A DNA stretch of 64,000 bases, taken from NCBI RefSeq assembly GCF_002831565.1, contig NZ_CP025096.1, positions 1,736,001 through 1,800,000 on the forward strand. The letters are read 5' to 3'. The notes beneath the pieces are model-generated. The model saw only the letters and a program-made list of their open reading frames with translations. It was not told the DNA's origin and made no database searches. The position numbers and the translations under genes are program-made. This stretch comes from Spirosoma pollinicola. Its GTDB lineage: Bacteria > Bacteroidota > Bacteroidia > Cytophagales > Spirosomataceae. Shown here piece by piece: positions 8,304-16,633 of this stretch; position 1 is the first letter of the stretch, and each line of letters opens with the position of its first letter.

Positions 8304-10058
8304 TTAAATATTCTTCTGCTTAACCTGATCAATATAATATTGCGACGTCCGCATAGCGCTGGCCAGGATAGTCCAGGTTACGTTTTTGTCGCCTTGGGAG
8401 ACGAACGGAGCCGCATCGACTACGAACAGGTTCTTGACATCATGCGCTTGCTGATATTTGTTCAGGGCTGACTTCTGCGGGTCGCTGCCCATACGAACTG
8501 TGCCAACTTCGTGAATGATTCTGCCGGGTGCGGCTAGTCCGTAACCATGTGCCGTGTTTGGGCCAGGCTTAGGGCCAAGAGCAATGCCGCCCATCGAATG
8601 AATGATTTCCTCGAATGTATCCTGCATGTGTTTGGCCTGCTTCACCTCATAGTCCGACCATTTATAATGGAAACGTAAGGTTGGAATACCATATTTATCG
8701 ACGCCGTTAGGGTCAATTTCGCAGTAGTTGGTTTCGAGCGGTACCGGCTCTCCCCGTCCTGCCATACTGACGTAAGCCCCGTAGAAACGTCGGTAATCAT
8801 CTTTCAAACTTGCTCCATAACCGCCACCGGTTTTCATCTTCCCATCGCGGCCGGGAACCAGGCTGTTCATGGATTCAATACCGCCACCATAACCGTAACC
8901 GGGCATACCCATACCACCACCATATTCAATATGATACCCCCGTGGGAAGTCTAATTTCTTGTTGTCGAGCCACCAGGGGGTAAATACGTGCATACCGCCA
9001 ACGCCATCTTCATTGTAACGTTTGCGATCCATCAGAGCCGGAATAAAACCAGAACGGCTGGCACCGGTCGAGTCATTGAGGTATTTGCCTACCACGCCAC
9101 TGCTGTTAGCTAAGCCATTTGGGAAGCGGGACGATTTGGAATTTAGAAGAATCCGGGCCGATTCGCAGGTACTAGCTCCCAGCATAACGGCTTTGGCCCG
9201 AACGGTCACTTCTTCCAGCGTGCGATTATTCACGTAGCTCACACCCGTAGCAAGACCAGTTTGAGGATCGGTCAAGACTTCGCGCACCATCGCGCCATTG
9301 ATAAGCGTCACATTTCCGGTCTTAACGGCTGGGATGCATAACACCGACGAGGCCGAAAAATCAGCATAAGCCTGACAGCCCCGATTACACTGGTGGCAAT
9401 AAAAACAGGACCCCCGATCTTTGTTGATGGGCTTCGTTAGAATGCTTAGCCGGGAAGGAATTACCGGAATACCAATGCTTCGGGCACCTTTTCGAAGCAT
9501 TAACTCGTGTAAACGAGGTTTTGGCGGTGGCAGAAAAATGCCATCGGGTTCGTTCGGGAAATTTTCGACCGAGCCAAACACGCCAATCAGCCGGTCTACC
9601 TTATCGTAATAGGGTTTTAGATCATCGTAGCCAATTGGCCAGTCGTCGCCAACGCCCGAAAGAGACCGACGCCGGAAATCGTCTGGTCCGAAACGCATGG
9701 AAATACGTCCCCAGTGATTGGTGCGTCCGCCGAGCATTCTGGAGCGGAACCAGCCAAATTCTGTGCCTGATTTGGCGGAGTAAGGTTCTCCGTCAATTTC
9801 CCAGCCGCCCCAGGCTGCGTCGAAATCTCCTCCCGAACGGGCCTCGGTGCTGGCTCCGCGACGGGGAGATTCCCAAGGCCATTTTAATTGAGTAATATAT
9901 TTTGGATCGGCGGGGTCATAATAACCGCCTGCTTCAAGCAGTATAACTTTTGCTCCTGCTTTTGCAAGCATATAAGCCGCCATGCCGCCCCCTGCGCCTG
10001 AGCCGACAATAGCCACATCGTAGATAAGAGGAGCCTTTTTTAGTTGGGGAATATCCAT
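8304..10058 (-). CDS. GMC-family FAD oxidoreductase with a Cys cluster
   Basis: Probably oxidises a sugar or polyol with bound FAD. The 584-residue protein has the N-terminal dinucleotide fold GSGAGGGMAAYMLAKAG and the C-terminal GMC domain with HEVGTVRMGS and GDKNVTWTILA, which hold the usual His/Asn active-site pair. A CFYCHQCNRGC segment near residues 216-227 matches the Cys-rich motif of FAD-dependent glucose, gluconate and sorbitol dehydrogenases, where it binds an Fe-S cluster. Those enzymes normally have a small chaperone/subunit-3 gene beside them, and none is present here. There is no signal peptide, so export would need a partner with a Tat signal. The substrate is unknown. Confidence 0.88.
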   Translation of the reverse strand: MDIPQLKKAPLIYDVAIVGSGAGGGMAAYMLAKAGAKVILLEAGGYYDPADPKYITQLKWPWESPRRGASTEARSGGDFDAAWGGWEIDGEPYSAKSGTEFGWFRSRMLGGRTNHWGRISMRFGPDDFRRRSLSGVGDDWPIGYDDLKPYYDKVDRLIGVFGSVENFPNEPDGIFLPPPKPRLHELMLRKGARSIGIPVIPSRLSILTKPINKDRGSCFYCHQCNRGCQAYADFSASSVLCIPAVKTGNVTLINGAMVREVLTDPQTGLATGVSYVNNRTLEEVTVRAKAVMLGASTCESARILLNSKSSRFPNGLANSSGVVGKYLNDSTGASRSGFIPALMDRKRYNEDGVGGMHVFTPWWLDNKKLDFPRGYHIEYGGGMGMPGYGYGGGIESMNSLVPGRDGKMKTGGGYGASLKDDYRRFYGAYVSMAGRGEPVPLETNYCEIDPNGVDKYGIPTLRFHYKWSDYEVKQAKHMQDTFEEIIHSMGGIALGPKPGPNTAHGYGLAAPGRIIHEVGTVRMGSDPQKSALNKYQQAHDVKNLFVVDAAPFVSQGDKNVTWTILASAMRTSQYYIDQVKQKNI

Positions 10059-10216
10059 CTGGAAAAACTGTGGTTAGTGCAGTTGAAAATGCAGTAACTA
10101 CAAAAGCCAGAAGGTACTTCGGGTTACTATATAATTCAAATTTTGCGATATAGTTGATCTTAACTATAGATAGGAGGGGCTAACTGGTTTTACCAAAAGA
10201 AAAGGTATTTTATGAT

Positions 10217-10252
10217 GAAACCACAGAGTTTTTGGCATGTCTCTGTGGTTTC
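10217..10252 (-). terminator. Hairpin downstream of the phosphodiesterase-like gene
   Basis: The 12-base perfect arms GAAACCACAGAG / CTCTGTGGTTTC surround a 12-base loop, 27 bases past the stop of the minus-strand gene. The T-tract is weak. Confidence 0.55.
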
Positions 10253-10278
10253 GTCGTCAATATTGATGAAAGAAAATC

Positions 10279-11037
10279 TCAGCGTAAATCTTTCGCGGCC
10301 TCCGCTACTTTATCGGTATTGATGATATCGACGCCCAGTTTCTTTAACTGTTTCCATCCGTTAGGGGTATCTGGGATGGCCCAGAAACGAAACGGTTTAT
10401 TGTCGCTGTGGGCACGTTTTATGACCCGCTTGAGTTTGTCCCGGTCAAGATCTGCAATATCGCCAACGCCATTCCAACGAGAGTAAGACTGGAAATTGTC
10501 GCTAATCATAGCTACACGCTGAAGGGTTTCCTGGTCGTAAACTTCACTGGGGCGCCCATCGAACTGAAGAAGCGGATAGTCAAGAAAGGTATTGATTCTG
10601 GGCCGCTCCCCGCTGATGACGACCTGTATAGCTTTGGCGTTGGCCGACCGGTTGAAACAAACCAGATTTGCCTGTAACATAGTCATAAGTAGTGGCAGCA
10701 CTCCGGCAGGGTTTTCTTTAATGTCAATTACCAGGGCGAATGTGTAGTCCCGATCGGCGCTTGGTTTACCCTTATATTGCTCGAATAAGCGCACAATAGG
10801 CTTTAAATAAAGCGAATCGAGCGTAGGTGGCACTATTGCCAGAGAGTCAGGCTTTTCGTGTGATACCACTAGTTTACCGTTCCGCAACCAGACATCGGCT
10901 TCGATAAAGTCAGCTTTCTGCTCATACGCTTCGGTAAACGGTCGTATCTTGGCATAATCGTTGTGTGAGTGAATCTTTTGCGCCAGTGTAACCGATACTG
11001 ACGATAGCAGGAGGAGTAGGAGGAAACGATACTGCAT
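10279..11037 (-). CDS. Secreted phosphatidylinositol-specific phospholipase C / glycerophosphodiesterase-like protein
   Basis: A 252-residue protein with a signal peptide (MQYRFLLLLLLSSVSVTLA, then QK). The motif HSHNDY directly after it and FIEADVWLRNGKLVVSHE match the 'HSHNDYxxxRP' branch of the PLC-like/GDPD TIM-barrel superfamily. The two His and the Glu/Asp of EADVWL are the likely metal and catalytic residues. DIKENP and the C-terminal FRFWAIPDTPNGWKQL and GVDIINTDK are also typical. The ATG at 11037 is chosen over the in-frame GTG at 11070 because it begins the signal peptide. It probably acts on phosphodiesters in the periplasm. The substrate is not known. Confidence 0.8.
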   Translation of the reverse strand: MQYRFLLLLLLSSVSVTLAQKIHSHNDYAKIRPFTEAYEQKADFIEADVWLRNGKLVVSHEKPDSLAIVPPTLDSLYLKPIVRLFEQYKGKPSADRDYTFALVIDIKENPAGVLPLLMTMLQANLVCFNRSANAKAIQVVISGERPRINTFLDYPLLQFDGRPSEVYDQETLQRVAMISDNFQSYSRWNGVGDIADLDRDKLKRVIKRAHSDNKPFRFWAIPDTPNGWKQLKKLGVDIINTDKVAEAAKDLR

Positions 11038-11103
11038 GGTGATGTACCTGATTTTTTGCCAAAGTAACACAGCTTATCGGCGAAACCAAAACCTATGCGT
11101 ACC

Positions 11104-11133
11104 TTGTCATTTGCGACCAAACCACTAATTTTG
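11104..11133 (+). promoter_or_regulatory. Bacteroidota-type promoter of fabG
   Basis: TTG at 11104-11106, then 19 bases, then TAATTTTG at 11126-11133. Both elements and spacing match the Bacteroidota -33/-7 consensus. The leader to the fabG ATG would be about 100 bases and contains a degenerate hairpin. Confidence 0.6.
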
Positions 11134-11159
11134 GCTAAACTTATTAAATTATTAGTGCA

Positions 11160-11234
11160 TAATGCATAACGGAAAATGCATAACGATAAAGTAGACTTCA
11201 TCTGCTTTTTTGTTCATTTCCCATTACTTATTAT
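11160..11234. repeat. Degenerate simple-word inverted repeat before fabG
   Basis: The left segment ATAATGCATAACGGAAAATG and the reverse complement of the right segment, ATAATAAGTAATGGGAAATG, agree at about 15 of 20 positions. The right arm ends 2 bases before the fabG ATG. It looks like a decayed member of the hairpin family described in the findings. Confidence 0.4.
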
Positions 11235-11236
11235 CA

Positions 11237-11983
11237 ATGGATTTACTGAAAGGAAAAGTTGCGCTGATTACGGGTGCGTCGCGTGGAATTGGTCGGGCTA
11301 TGGCCCAGAAATTTGCACAGGAAGGAGCGAGTGTTGCCTTTACGTATCTGTCGAATGTTGAGAAAGGTCAGGCACTGGAAGAAGAACTTAGGGCGTTTGG
11401 CGGACAAGTGAGAGGCTACCGTTCCGATGCATCGGATCATAAAGCAGCCGAAGAACTCATTACTCAGGTTCTTGCTGATTTCGGTAAGCTTGATGTGCTG
11501 GTTAATAATGCCGGCATTACAAAAGATGGTCTACTGATGCGTATGACCGAAGAGCAATGGGATACCGTAATTAACGTTAACTTAAAGTCGGTCTTTAACC
11601 TCACTAAAGCAGCCATCAAAACTATGATGAAGGCGAAGTCGGGGTCGATTATAAACCTGACATCTGTAGTGGGCATCCGGGGTAACGCGGGGCAAGCCAA
11701 CTATGCAGCGTCTAAAGCAGGTATTATTGGTTTTACCAAGTCGGTTGCCCTTGAATTAGGCTCGCGAAATATCCGTTCAAACGCCATTGCACCGGGTTTT
11801 ATCGAGACAGAAATGACTGGCGAAATCAATGAAAAAGCGCTTGAAGAGTGGAAACAGCAAATTCCAATGAAACGTGGAGGCCAACCTGAGGAAATAGCCG
11901 ATTGTGCTGTTTTCTTGGCCTCCGACCTCTCCCGCTACATCACCGGTCAAGTGCTGCAAGTGGATGGAGGAATGCTAACCTAG
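11237..11983 (+). CDS. fabG: 3-oxoacyl-ACP reductase FabG
   Basis: NADPH-dependent reduction of 3-oxoacyl-ACP in type II fatty-acid elongation. It is 248 residues, the normal family length. It shows the SDR cofactor motif TGASRGIGRAM, the NNAGIT segment, catalytic Ser in NLTSVVGIRGNAGQ, YAASK with the catalytic Tyr/Lys, and PGFIETEMT. The C-terminus SRYITGQVLQVDGGM is diagnostic for FabG among SDRs. The ATG at 11237 gives the usual MDLLKGKVALITGASRG start, whereas the earlier in-frame codon would add nine unconserved residues. The other fab genes are not here. Confidence 0.93.
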   Translation: MDLLKGKVALITGASRGIGRAMAQKFAQEGASVAFTYLSNVEKGQALEEELRAFGGQVRGYRSDASDHKAAEELITQVLADFGKLDVLVNNAGITKDGLLMRMTEEQWDTVINVNLKSVFNLTKAAIKTMMKAKSGSIINLTSVVGIRGNAGQANYAASKAGIIGFTKSVALELGSRNIRSNAIAPGFIETEMTGEINEKALEEWKQQIPMKRGGQPEEIADCAVFLASDLSRYITGQVLQVDGGMLT

Positions 11984-12094
11984 AAAGGGAGGAAGGAGGA
12001 AAGGGAAGAGAGGGAGGAAGGAAATTGCAAACGTCACTTGGTTCGTTTATCAGTAGTTCCCTTCCCCCTTTCTTCCCTTTCTTCCTTTTCTTCC
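11984..12094. repeat. Purine-arm / pyrimidine-arm long imperfect hairpin
   Basis: About 40 bases of almost pure purine directly after the fabG stop pair with about 38 bases of pure pyrimidine before the next ATG, across a loop of about 32 bases. The left arm has no C and the right arm has no G. The best core match is GGAAAGGGAAGAGAGGGAGG with its pyrimidine partner. It is a member of the variable hairpin family. Confidence 0.75.
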
Positions 12095-12102
12095 ACCAAT
12101 TT

Positions 12103-14217
12103 ATGAACTTCATTTTTCAATCCTCGCCCTGGTGGATTTTGGTATGTCTGCTCGTTGGAGCAGTCTATGCGTTTGCTTTGTATCAACCAATACCCCGATT
12201 TGTGGGTAGCGGCACTGCCACGGGTGGATTTGATAAACGGACAACCTATGGATTGGCCGCACTACGATTCGTTGTGGTCAGTTTTCTGACCTTTTTGCTG
12301 TTGAATCCCCTAATTCGCAGTCTGCGAACGTTAACGGAAAAACCAAAGGTCGTACTTGCCATTGACAATTCGGAGTCGGTGGCTGCTGCTGGCAGGCCCG
12401 CACTTACGAAGGCACTGGCCGAGTTGCAAACGCTTCAGAAACAGTTGACCGACAAAGGATTGGATGTATCCATTCATACATTTGGCGATTCTATTTCGGG
12501 CGACTTGACGCAGATTCCCTTCACCCAGCGCACGTCCGATTTATCGGGCTTGCTGTCGAGTATTCGATCTGATTACGAAGGCCGCAACCTGACCGATGTG
12601 GTGCTGGTTTCGGATGGCATCTTCAACCAGGGCCTTTCGCCCACCTTTGGTCAATATCCATTTGCCGTTCAGACCATTGGTCTTGGTGATACTATTCCTA
12701 AGAAAGATATTCAGCTTAAAGGTATTATTGCCAACCGAATTGCCTATTTAGGTAATCAATTTCCTATAAAAGCCGAGGTGGTTAGTAGTGGCTTTCAGGG
12801 ACGTGCCGCAACCGTTGTGCTGCGACAGAACGGCAAGGAGTTAGGGCGGCAGTCAATTAGTTTGGGGAAAAATGAGACGTTTAACCAACTGACGTTTCAG
12901 GCAACAGCTACCCAAAAAGGCGTTCAGCATTATGTGGTGGACGTGTTGCCGCAACCCGGCGAATTCAGTACTCGTAACAACCGTCAGGACGTTTATTTAG
13001 ACGTTATCGACGGTAAAGAAAAAGTGCTGTTGCTAGCCTTGACACCCCACCCGGATGTAAAAGCGTTGCGCAATATTCTGGAGAAAAACCAGAATTATGA
13101 ACTCGATGTACGTATTCTTACCGGAACCCCCGCAGAAGCTACGCCCCCCGCAGACAAAACCTATGATCTAATAATTCTGCACCAGATTCCCGACAATGGG
13201 GGAGCAGGCACTGCGTTGATTCAGAAATACCTGGCAAAAAATACGCCGGTATTGTTTGTACTGGGGAATCAGTCGTCGATGGGGCCATTCAACACCTCGA
13301 ACCCGGTGATGCAGGTAAACGCCCAACCGAACCAGAGCGATAAAGTGACAGGGGTATTTAACCCTGAATTCAAACAACTCAATCTTGACCCGGCGCGGCT
13401 TGACATTCTATCCAAGCTGCCCCCTATGTTAGTGCCATACGGGGAATTCAGGTTGCAGGCCGGTAGCGAAGTTGTACTCTGGCAACAGGTGGGCAGTGTT
13501 CGCACAACCAAGCCACTGTTAGCACTAAACGTCACCAGTCCGCGCAAAACTGCTGTGCTGGCCGGAGAAGGACTGTGGGCATGGCGGCTTGAAGAATACG
13601 CCCTGACCGACAAACAGGAAGTCGTTGATGAACTGATTCAAAAAGTGATTCAATTGATTTCGGTGAAAGAGGACCGGCGCAAACTCCGGGTCTACCCAAT
13701 TCGTAACGAATTTGTGGCTGGGGAGAAGGTTATTTTTGAAACTGAGTTATACAACGACATTTACGAGCGGTTGTACGACAAGCCTGTCCGGCTCGAAATC
13801 AGCGATGAGAAGGGCATAACGCGCACTTATAACTATACGCCTACAGACGCTAACAGCCGGTTTGAAATTAGTCGATTGCCAGAAGGAGCCTATCGTTTCC
13901 GGGCGAGCGTAACAGTCAACAACAAGGCTGAACAGGCGTCGGGGCAATTTGTGGTCCGCGACCTGCAACTCGAAGCCCTCAACACAACTGCCGATCATGG
14001 TTTGCTACGGCAGCTTTCGCAGCAAACGGGTGGCAAATTCTACAACGCCAGCCAAACCGAGGAGCTTGTTCGCACGCTGACCAACCGTCCGCATCCAGCC
14101 CGGTTAACGAGTACTGAAGAGATGAACGAACTCATCAACTGGCGTTGGTTGTTCTTTGTGGTGCTCACACTGGTAACGATAGAGTGGGGGTTACGAAAGT
14201 TTTATGGTGGGTATTGA
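12103..14217 (+). CDS. VWA-domain membrane protein (BatA-like architecture)
   Basis: A 704-residue membrane protein. Two N-terminal transmembrane helices (about 11-28 and 53-70) are followed by a von Willebrand A-like domain with VVLAIDNSESV, where D88, S90 and S92 form a MIDAS-type DxSxS. A long Ig/beta-rich extracytoplasmic region follows, and a final helix lies near residues 683-700 before a short basic tail. This layout is common in Bacteroidota VWA proteins of unknown role and resembles the Aerotolerance-operon BatA/BatB group, but the MoxR and other bat genes are absent. The ATG at 12103 is preferred because sequence upstream is the purine/pyrimidine hairpin and not plausible coding. 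Confidence 0.8.
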   Translation: MNFIFQSSPWWILVCLLVGAVYAFALYQPIPRFVGSGTATGGFDKRTTYGLAALRFVVVSFLTFLLLNPLIRSLRTLTEKPKVVLAIDNSESVAAAGRPALTKALAELQTLQKQLTDKGLDVSIHTFGDSISGDLTQIPFTQRTSDLSGLLSSIRSDYEGRNLTDVVLVSDGIFNQGLSPTFGQYPFAVQTIGLGDTIPKKDIQLKGIIANRIAYLGNQFPIKAEVVSSGFQGRAATVVLRQNGKELGRQSISLGKNETFNQLTFQATATQKGVQHYVVDVLPQPGEFSTRNNRQDVYLDVIDGKEKVLLLALTPHPDVKALRNILEKNQNYELDVRILTGTPAEATPPADKTYDLIILHQIPDNGGAGTALIQKYLAKNTPVLFVLGNQSSMGPFNTSNPVMQVNAQPNQSDKVTGVFNPEFKQLNLDPARLDILSKLPPMLVPYGEFRLQAGSEVVLWQQVGSVRTTKPLLALNVTSPRKTAVLAGEGLWAWRLEEYALTDKQEVVDELIQKVIQLISVKEDRRKLRVYPIRNEFVAGEKVIFETELYNDIYERLYDKPVRLEISDEKGITRTYNYTPTDANSRFEISRLPEGAYRFRASVTVNNKAEQASGQFVVRDLQLEALNTTADHGLLRQLSQQTGGKFYNASQTEELVRTLTNRPHPARLTSTEEMNELINWRWLFFVVLTLVTIEWGLRKFYGGY

Positions 14218-14241
14218 TTATCTATATTTATAAGCCAAATT

Positions 14242-14305
14242 AAGGTTAAAACAGTAGAGCCGCACTGCCATGTACATGGCAGTGCGGCTCTACTGTTTTA
14301 ACCTT
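14242..14305. terminator. Perfect 64-base palindrome, bidirectional terminator
   Basis: Every base of 14242-14273 is complementary to 14274-14305 (outer AAGGTTAAAACAGTAGAGCC, centre GCCATGTACATGGC). It sits between the convergent VWA and PQQ dehydrogenase genes. The TTTTAACC arm end supplies a T-rich run in each direction. Confidence 0.75.
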
Positions 14306-14330
14306 GTGTATTTATGAATCGTGTACTAGC

Positions 14331-16475
14331 CTACGGCAACGCGAACGCTACATACTGGTTCCCTTTCTTCGCACCTAATTTCCCTCCGCCACAGGCAATG
14401 ACAACATATTGTTTCGTGCCGACCTGATAGGTGGCCGGTGTGGCAAAGCCAGCGGCTGGCAGCGTCGTTTCCCACAAAAGTTTGCCGGTTTTTTTGTCGA
14501 ACGCTCTGAATTTTCCGTCTTTAGTAGCGGCTATAAATAAGACGCCACCAGCTGTTATAACCGGCCCGCCGTAGTTCTCTACGCCTGTATTGTGAATGCC
14601 TTTAGCGGCCAGTTCCGGTTCCTCGCCAAGGGGTATTTTCCACAAATACTCGCCGGTGTTCAGGTCAATAGCGTTTAGGGTACCCCAGGGTGGAGAAATG
14701 CCCGACAACCCTTTACTGTCCAAAAACTTGGTGTAGCCCGAAATCTTGTAGGGAACGTCAGGAGACTTGCTGCCTTTAGCTATCTGGCCAACAGCTTCAA
14801 CTTTCTCATCATCGAACAGGAAGCCGATGATAGCTTGTTTTTCGGCAGCCGACAACTGAGTGAAACCCGGCATCATCCCTTTACCGTGGCCGATAATTTC
14901 CGATACATAGGCTCGGTCTCTGCGTTGTCCAATGTTTACTAACGATGGGTAGCCACTTGTTGCATTGCCCTTACGTTGGGCACCATGACAATTGGAACAG
15001 GTAGTGGTGTACAGTCGATTGCCAAGGGTGAGATGCGCCAGTTCGTCCTGTTTTGGGGCCAGATTGAGCGCAATAAGCCAGGCGGCTTCGTTGGCATTCA
15101 CATACATGATACCATCTGGGTCGGTGGCGGCACCACCCCATTCGGCACCCCCGTCCAGACCGGGATAAATAAACGTCCCCTGGCGGCTTAGAGGTTGGAA
15201 AGTACCCTTTCGACTTCGCCGAAACTGAGCCAATAGTGAGTCGCGTTCGGTTGAATAGGGGTTCAGGTCGGCTTCACCAAAATTCTGGCGGGCAAAGGGA
15301 GCAGGACGGGTAGGTATGGGTTGTGTGGGCCAGGCTTCCTCGCCGGGAACATCGGATTTGGGCATTGGGGTTTCCTTGATCGGGAAAAGCGGCTTTCCCG
15401 TAACCCGGTCGAAGACCAGGACAAAACCCGACTTGGTAACCTGTGCTACGGCGTCAACGCGCCGGGGCTTCCCGTCGGGGCCTTTGCTGCTCAAAGTGAG
15501 GAGATTGGGCGGTGCCGGAAAGTCACGATCCCAGATGTCGTGGTGAACCGCCTGAAAATGCCATAGCCGTTTGCCGGTGCGGGCATTGAGTGCCAGCAAA
15601 CAGTTGGCAAACAGATTTGGCCCTTTTCGATTGCCGCCGTAAAAATCAAAAGCTGCCGAACCGGTGGGTACATATACAATACCGCGTGGCCGGTCAACGG
15701 CCATACCTGACCAGTTGTTAGCCCCGCCAACATCGGTATTTTTGTAGGTGTCTTTAGGCCATGTGTCGTAGCCATATTCACCGGGTTGCGGAATGGTGTG
15801 GAAAGTCCAGACCAGTTTTCCTGTCCGAACGTTGAACGCCCGGACATGTCCCGGTGCCGCATCGGCTCCTTCCGACAACCGCACAGGCATGATAATGAGG
15901 TCTTCGAAAATTGTGCCGGGTGTATTCGAGATAACGAATTTATCTTTTGCTTGGGCACCCAGGCCTTCATGCAGATCAATGTGCCCATCCTGCCCGAACG
16001 CCGGAATAGGCTTTCCTGTTTTGGCATCAAGTGCGTAGAGCAACGACCCAACCGTATATAAAATACGGGCTTCAGGTGCCCCGCTGCTGGCCTTCCAGTA
16101 GGTTACGCCCCGGCTGGTACTAAGTGATTGCTTCGTTGGACTACCAAATTTCCAGATTTCCTTCCCTGTGGTTGCATCCAGTGCAATCGCCTGAACAGCA
16201 GGCGTTACGCTGTACAATACGCCATCCACAATAATTGGGTTCGCTTGAATCTGTCCACTGTCGGGGGTGGCGTAGGTCCAGGCAACTTGCAAGTTTTTTA
16301 CATTATCGGGGGTGATCTGGGAAAGAGCCGAATAATGACTTCGGTCCGGCCCGCCGAGGTATTCTCCCCAGTTGGTGTAGTCATTGGGTTTGCTGTCGGT
16401 AGTATTCTGGCGGAACTGAGACCAGCCAACCACCAGAGCAACCAGCGTACTGATCGTAAAAAGCAATCGTTTCAT
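14331..16475 (-). CDS. PQQ-dependent dehydrogenase with cytochrome c domain
   Basis: A periplasmic quinoprotein that probably oxidises glucose or an alcohol and passes electrons to an attached haem. The 714-residue protein starts with an N-terminal hydrophobic export segment (KRLLFTISTLVALVVGW). Beta-propeller repeats follow (ALDATTGKEIWKFG, ALDAKTGKPIPAFG, ALNARTGKRLWHFQ), with the active-site-like HHDIWDRDFPAPPNL. A CSNCHG haem motif near residues 492-497 has a downstream Met in KGMMPGFT, inserted before the last propeller blades. The ATG at 16475 begins the export signal. The PQQ biosynthesis genes are not in this window. Substrate cannot be determined. Confidence 0.88.
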   Translation of the reverse strand: MKRLLFTISTLVALVVGWSQFRQNTTDSKPNDYTNWGEYLGGPDRSHYSALSQITPDNVKNLQVAWTYATPDSGQIQANPIIVDGVLYSVTPAVQAIALDATTGKEIWKFGSPTKQSLSTSRGVTYWKASSGAPEARILYTVGSLLYALDAKTGKPIPAFGQDGHIDLHEGLGAQAKDKFVISNTPGTIFEDLIIMPVRLSEGADAAPGHVRAFNVRTGKLVWTFHTIPQPGEYGYDTWPKDTYKNTDVGGANNWSGMAVDRPRGIVYVPTGSAAFDFYGGNRKGPNLFANCLLALNARTGKRLWHFQAVHHDIWDRDFPAPPNLLTLSSKGPDGKPRRVDAVAQVTKSGFVLVFDRVTGKPLFPIKETPMPKSDVPGEEAWPTQPIPTRPAPFARQNFGEADLNPYSTERDSLLAQFRRSRKGTFQPLSRQGTFIYPGLDGGAEWGGAATDPDGIMYVNANEAAWLIALNLAPKQDELAHLTLGNRLYTTTCSNCHGAQRKGNATSGYPSLVNIGQRRDRAYVSEIIGHGKGMMPGFTQLSAAEKQAIIGFLFDDEKVEAVGQIAKGSKSPDVPYKISGYTKFLDSKGLSGISPPWGTLNAIDLNTGEYLWKIPLGEEPELAAKGIHNTGVENYGGPVITAGGVLFIAATKDGKFRAFDKKTGKLLWETTLPAAGFATPATYQVGTKQYVVIACGGGKLGAKKGNQYVAFALP

Positions 16476-16582
16476 GTAGCTAAAGGAGTAGTCTGACAAA
16501 TCTACATCAAAAGCCATTGCCCTGGTATTACTCCCTATCTGTGTTCACTAAACGCCTGGAAATCCTAAAAACGATGGCGCAT

Positions 16583-16610
16583 AAAAAAGCCCCGAAGAAT
16601 ATCCGGGGCT
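16583..16610 (-). terminator. Rho-independent terminator of the DEAD-box helicase gene
   Basis: On the minus strand AGCCCCGGATATTCTTCGGGG is followed by CTTTTTT. The stem lies 24 bases past the helicase stop codon. Confidence 0.9.
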
Positions 16611-16633
16611 AATTGCTTAGTTATTGCAAACAA

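Noticed and set aside
11902..12102. Coding extension upstream of the VWA protein in the fabG region
   Set aside because: It overlaps the fabG end and translates the purine/pyrimidine hairpin into low-complexity sequence; the ATG at 12103 begins directly at a membrane helix.
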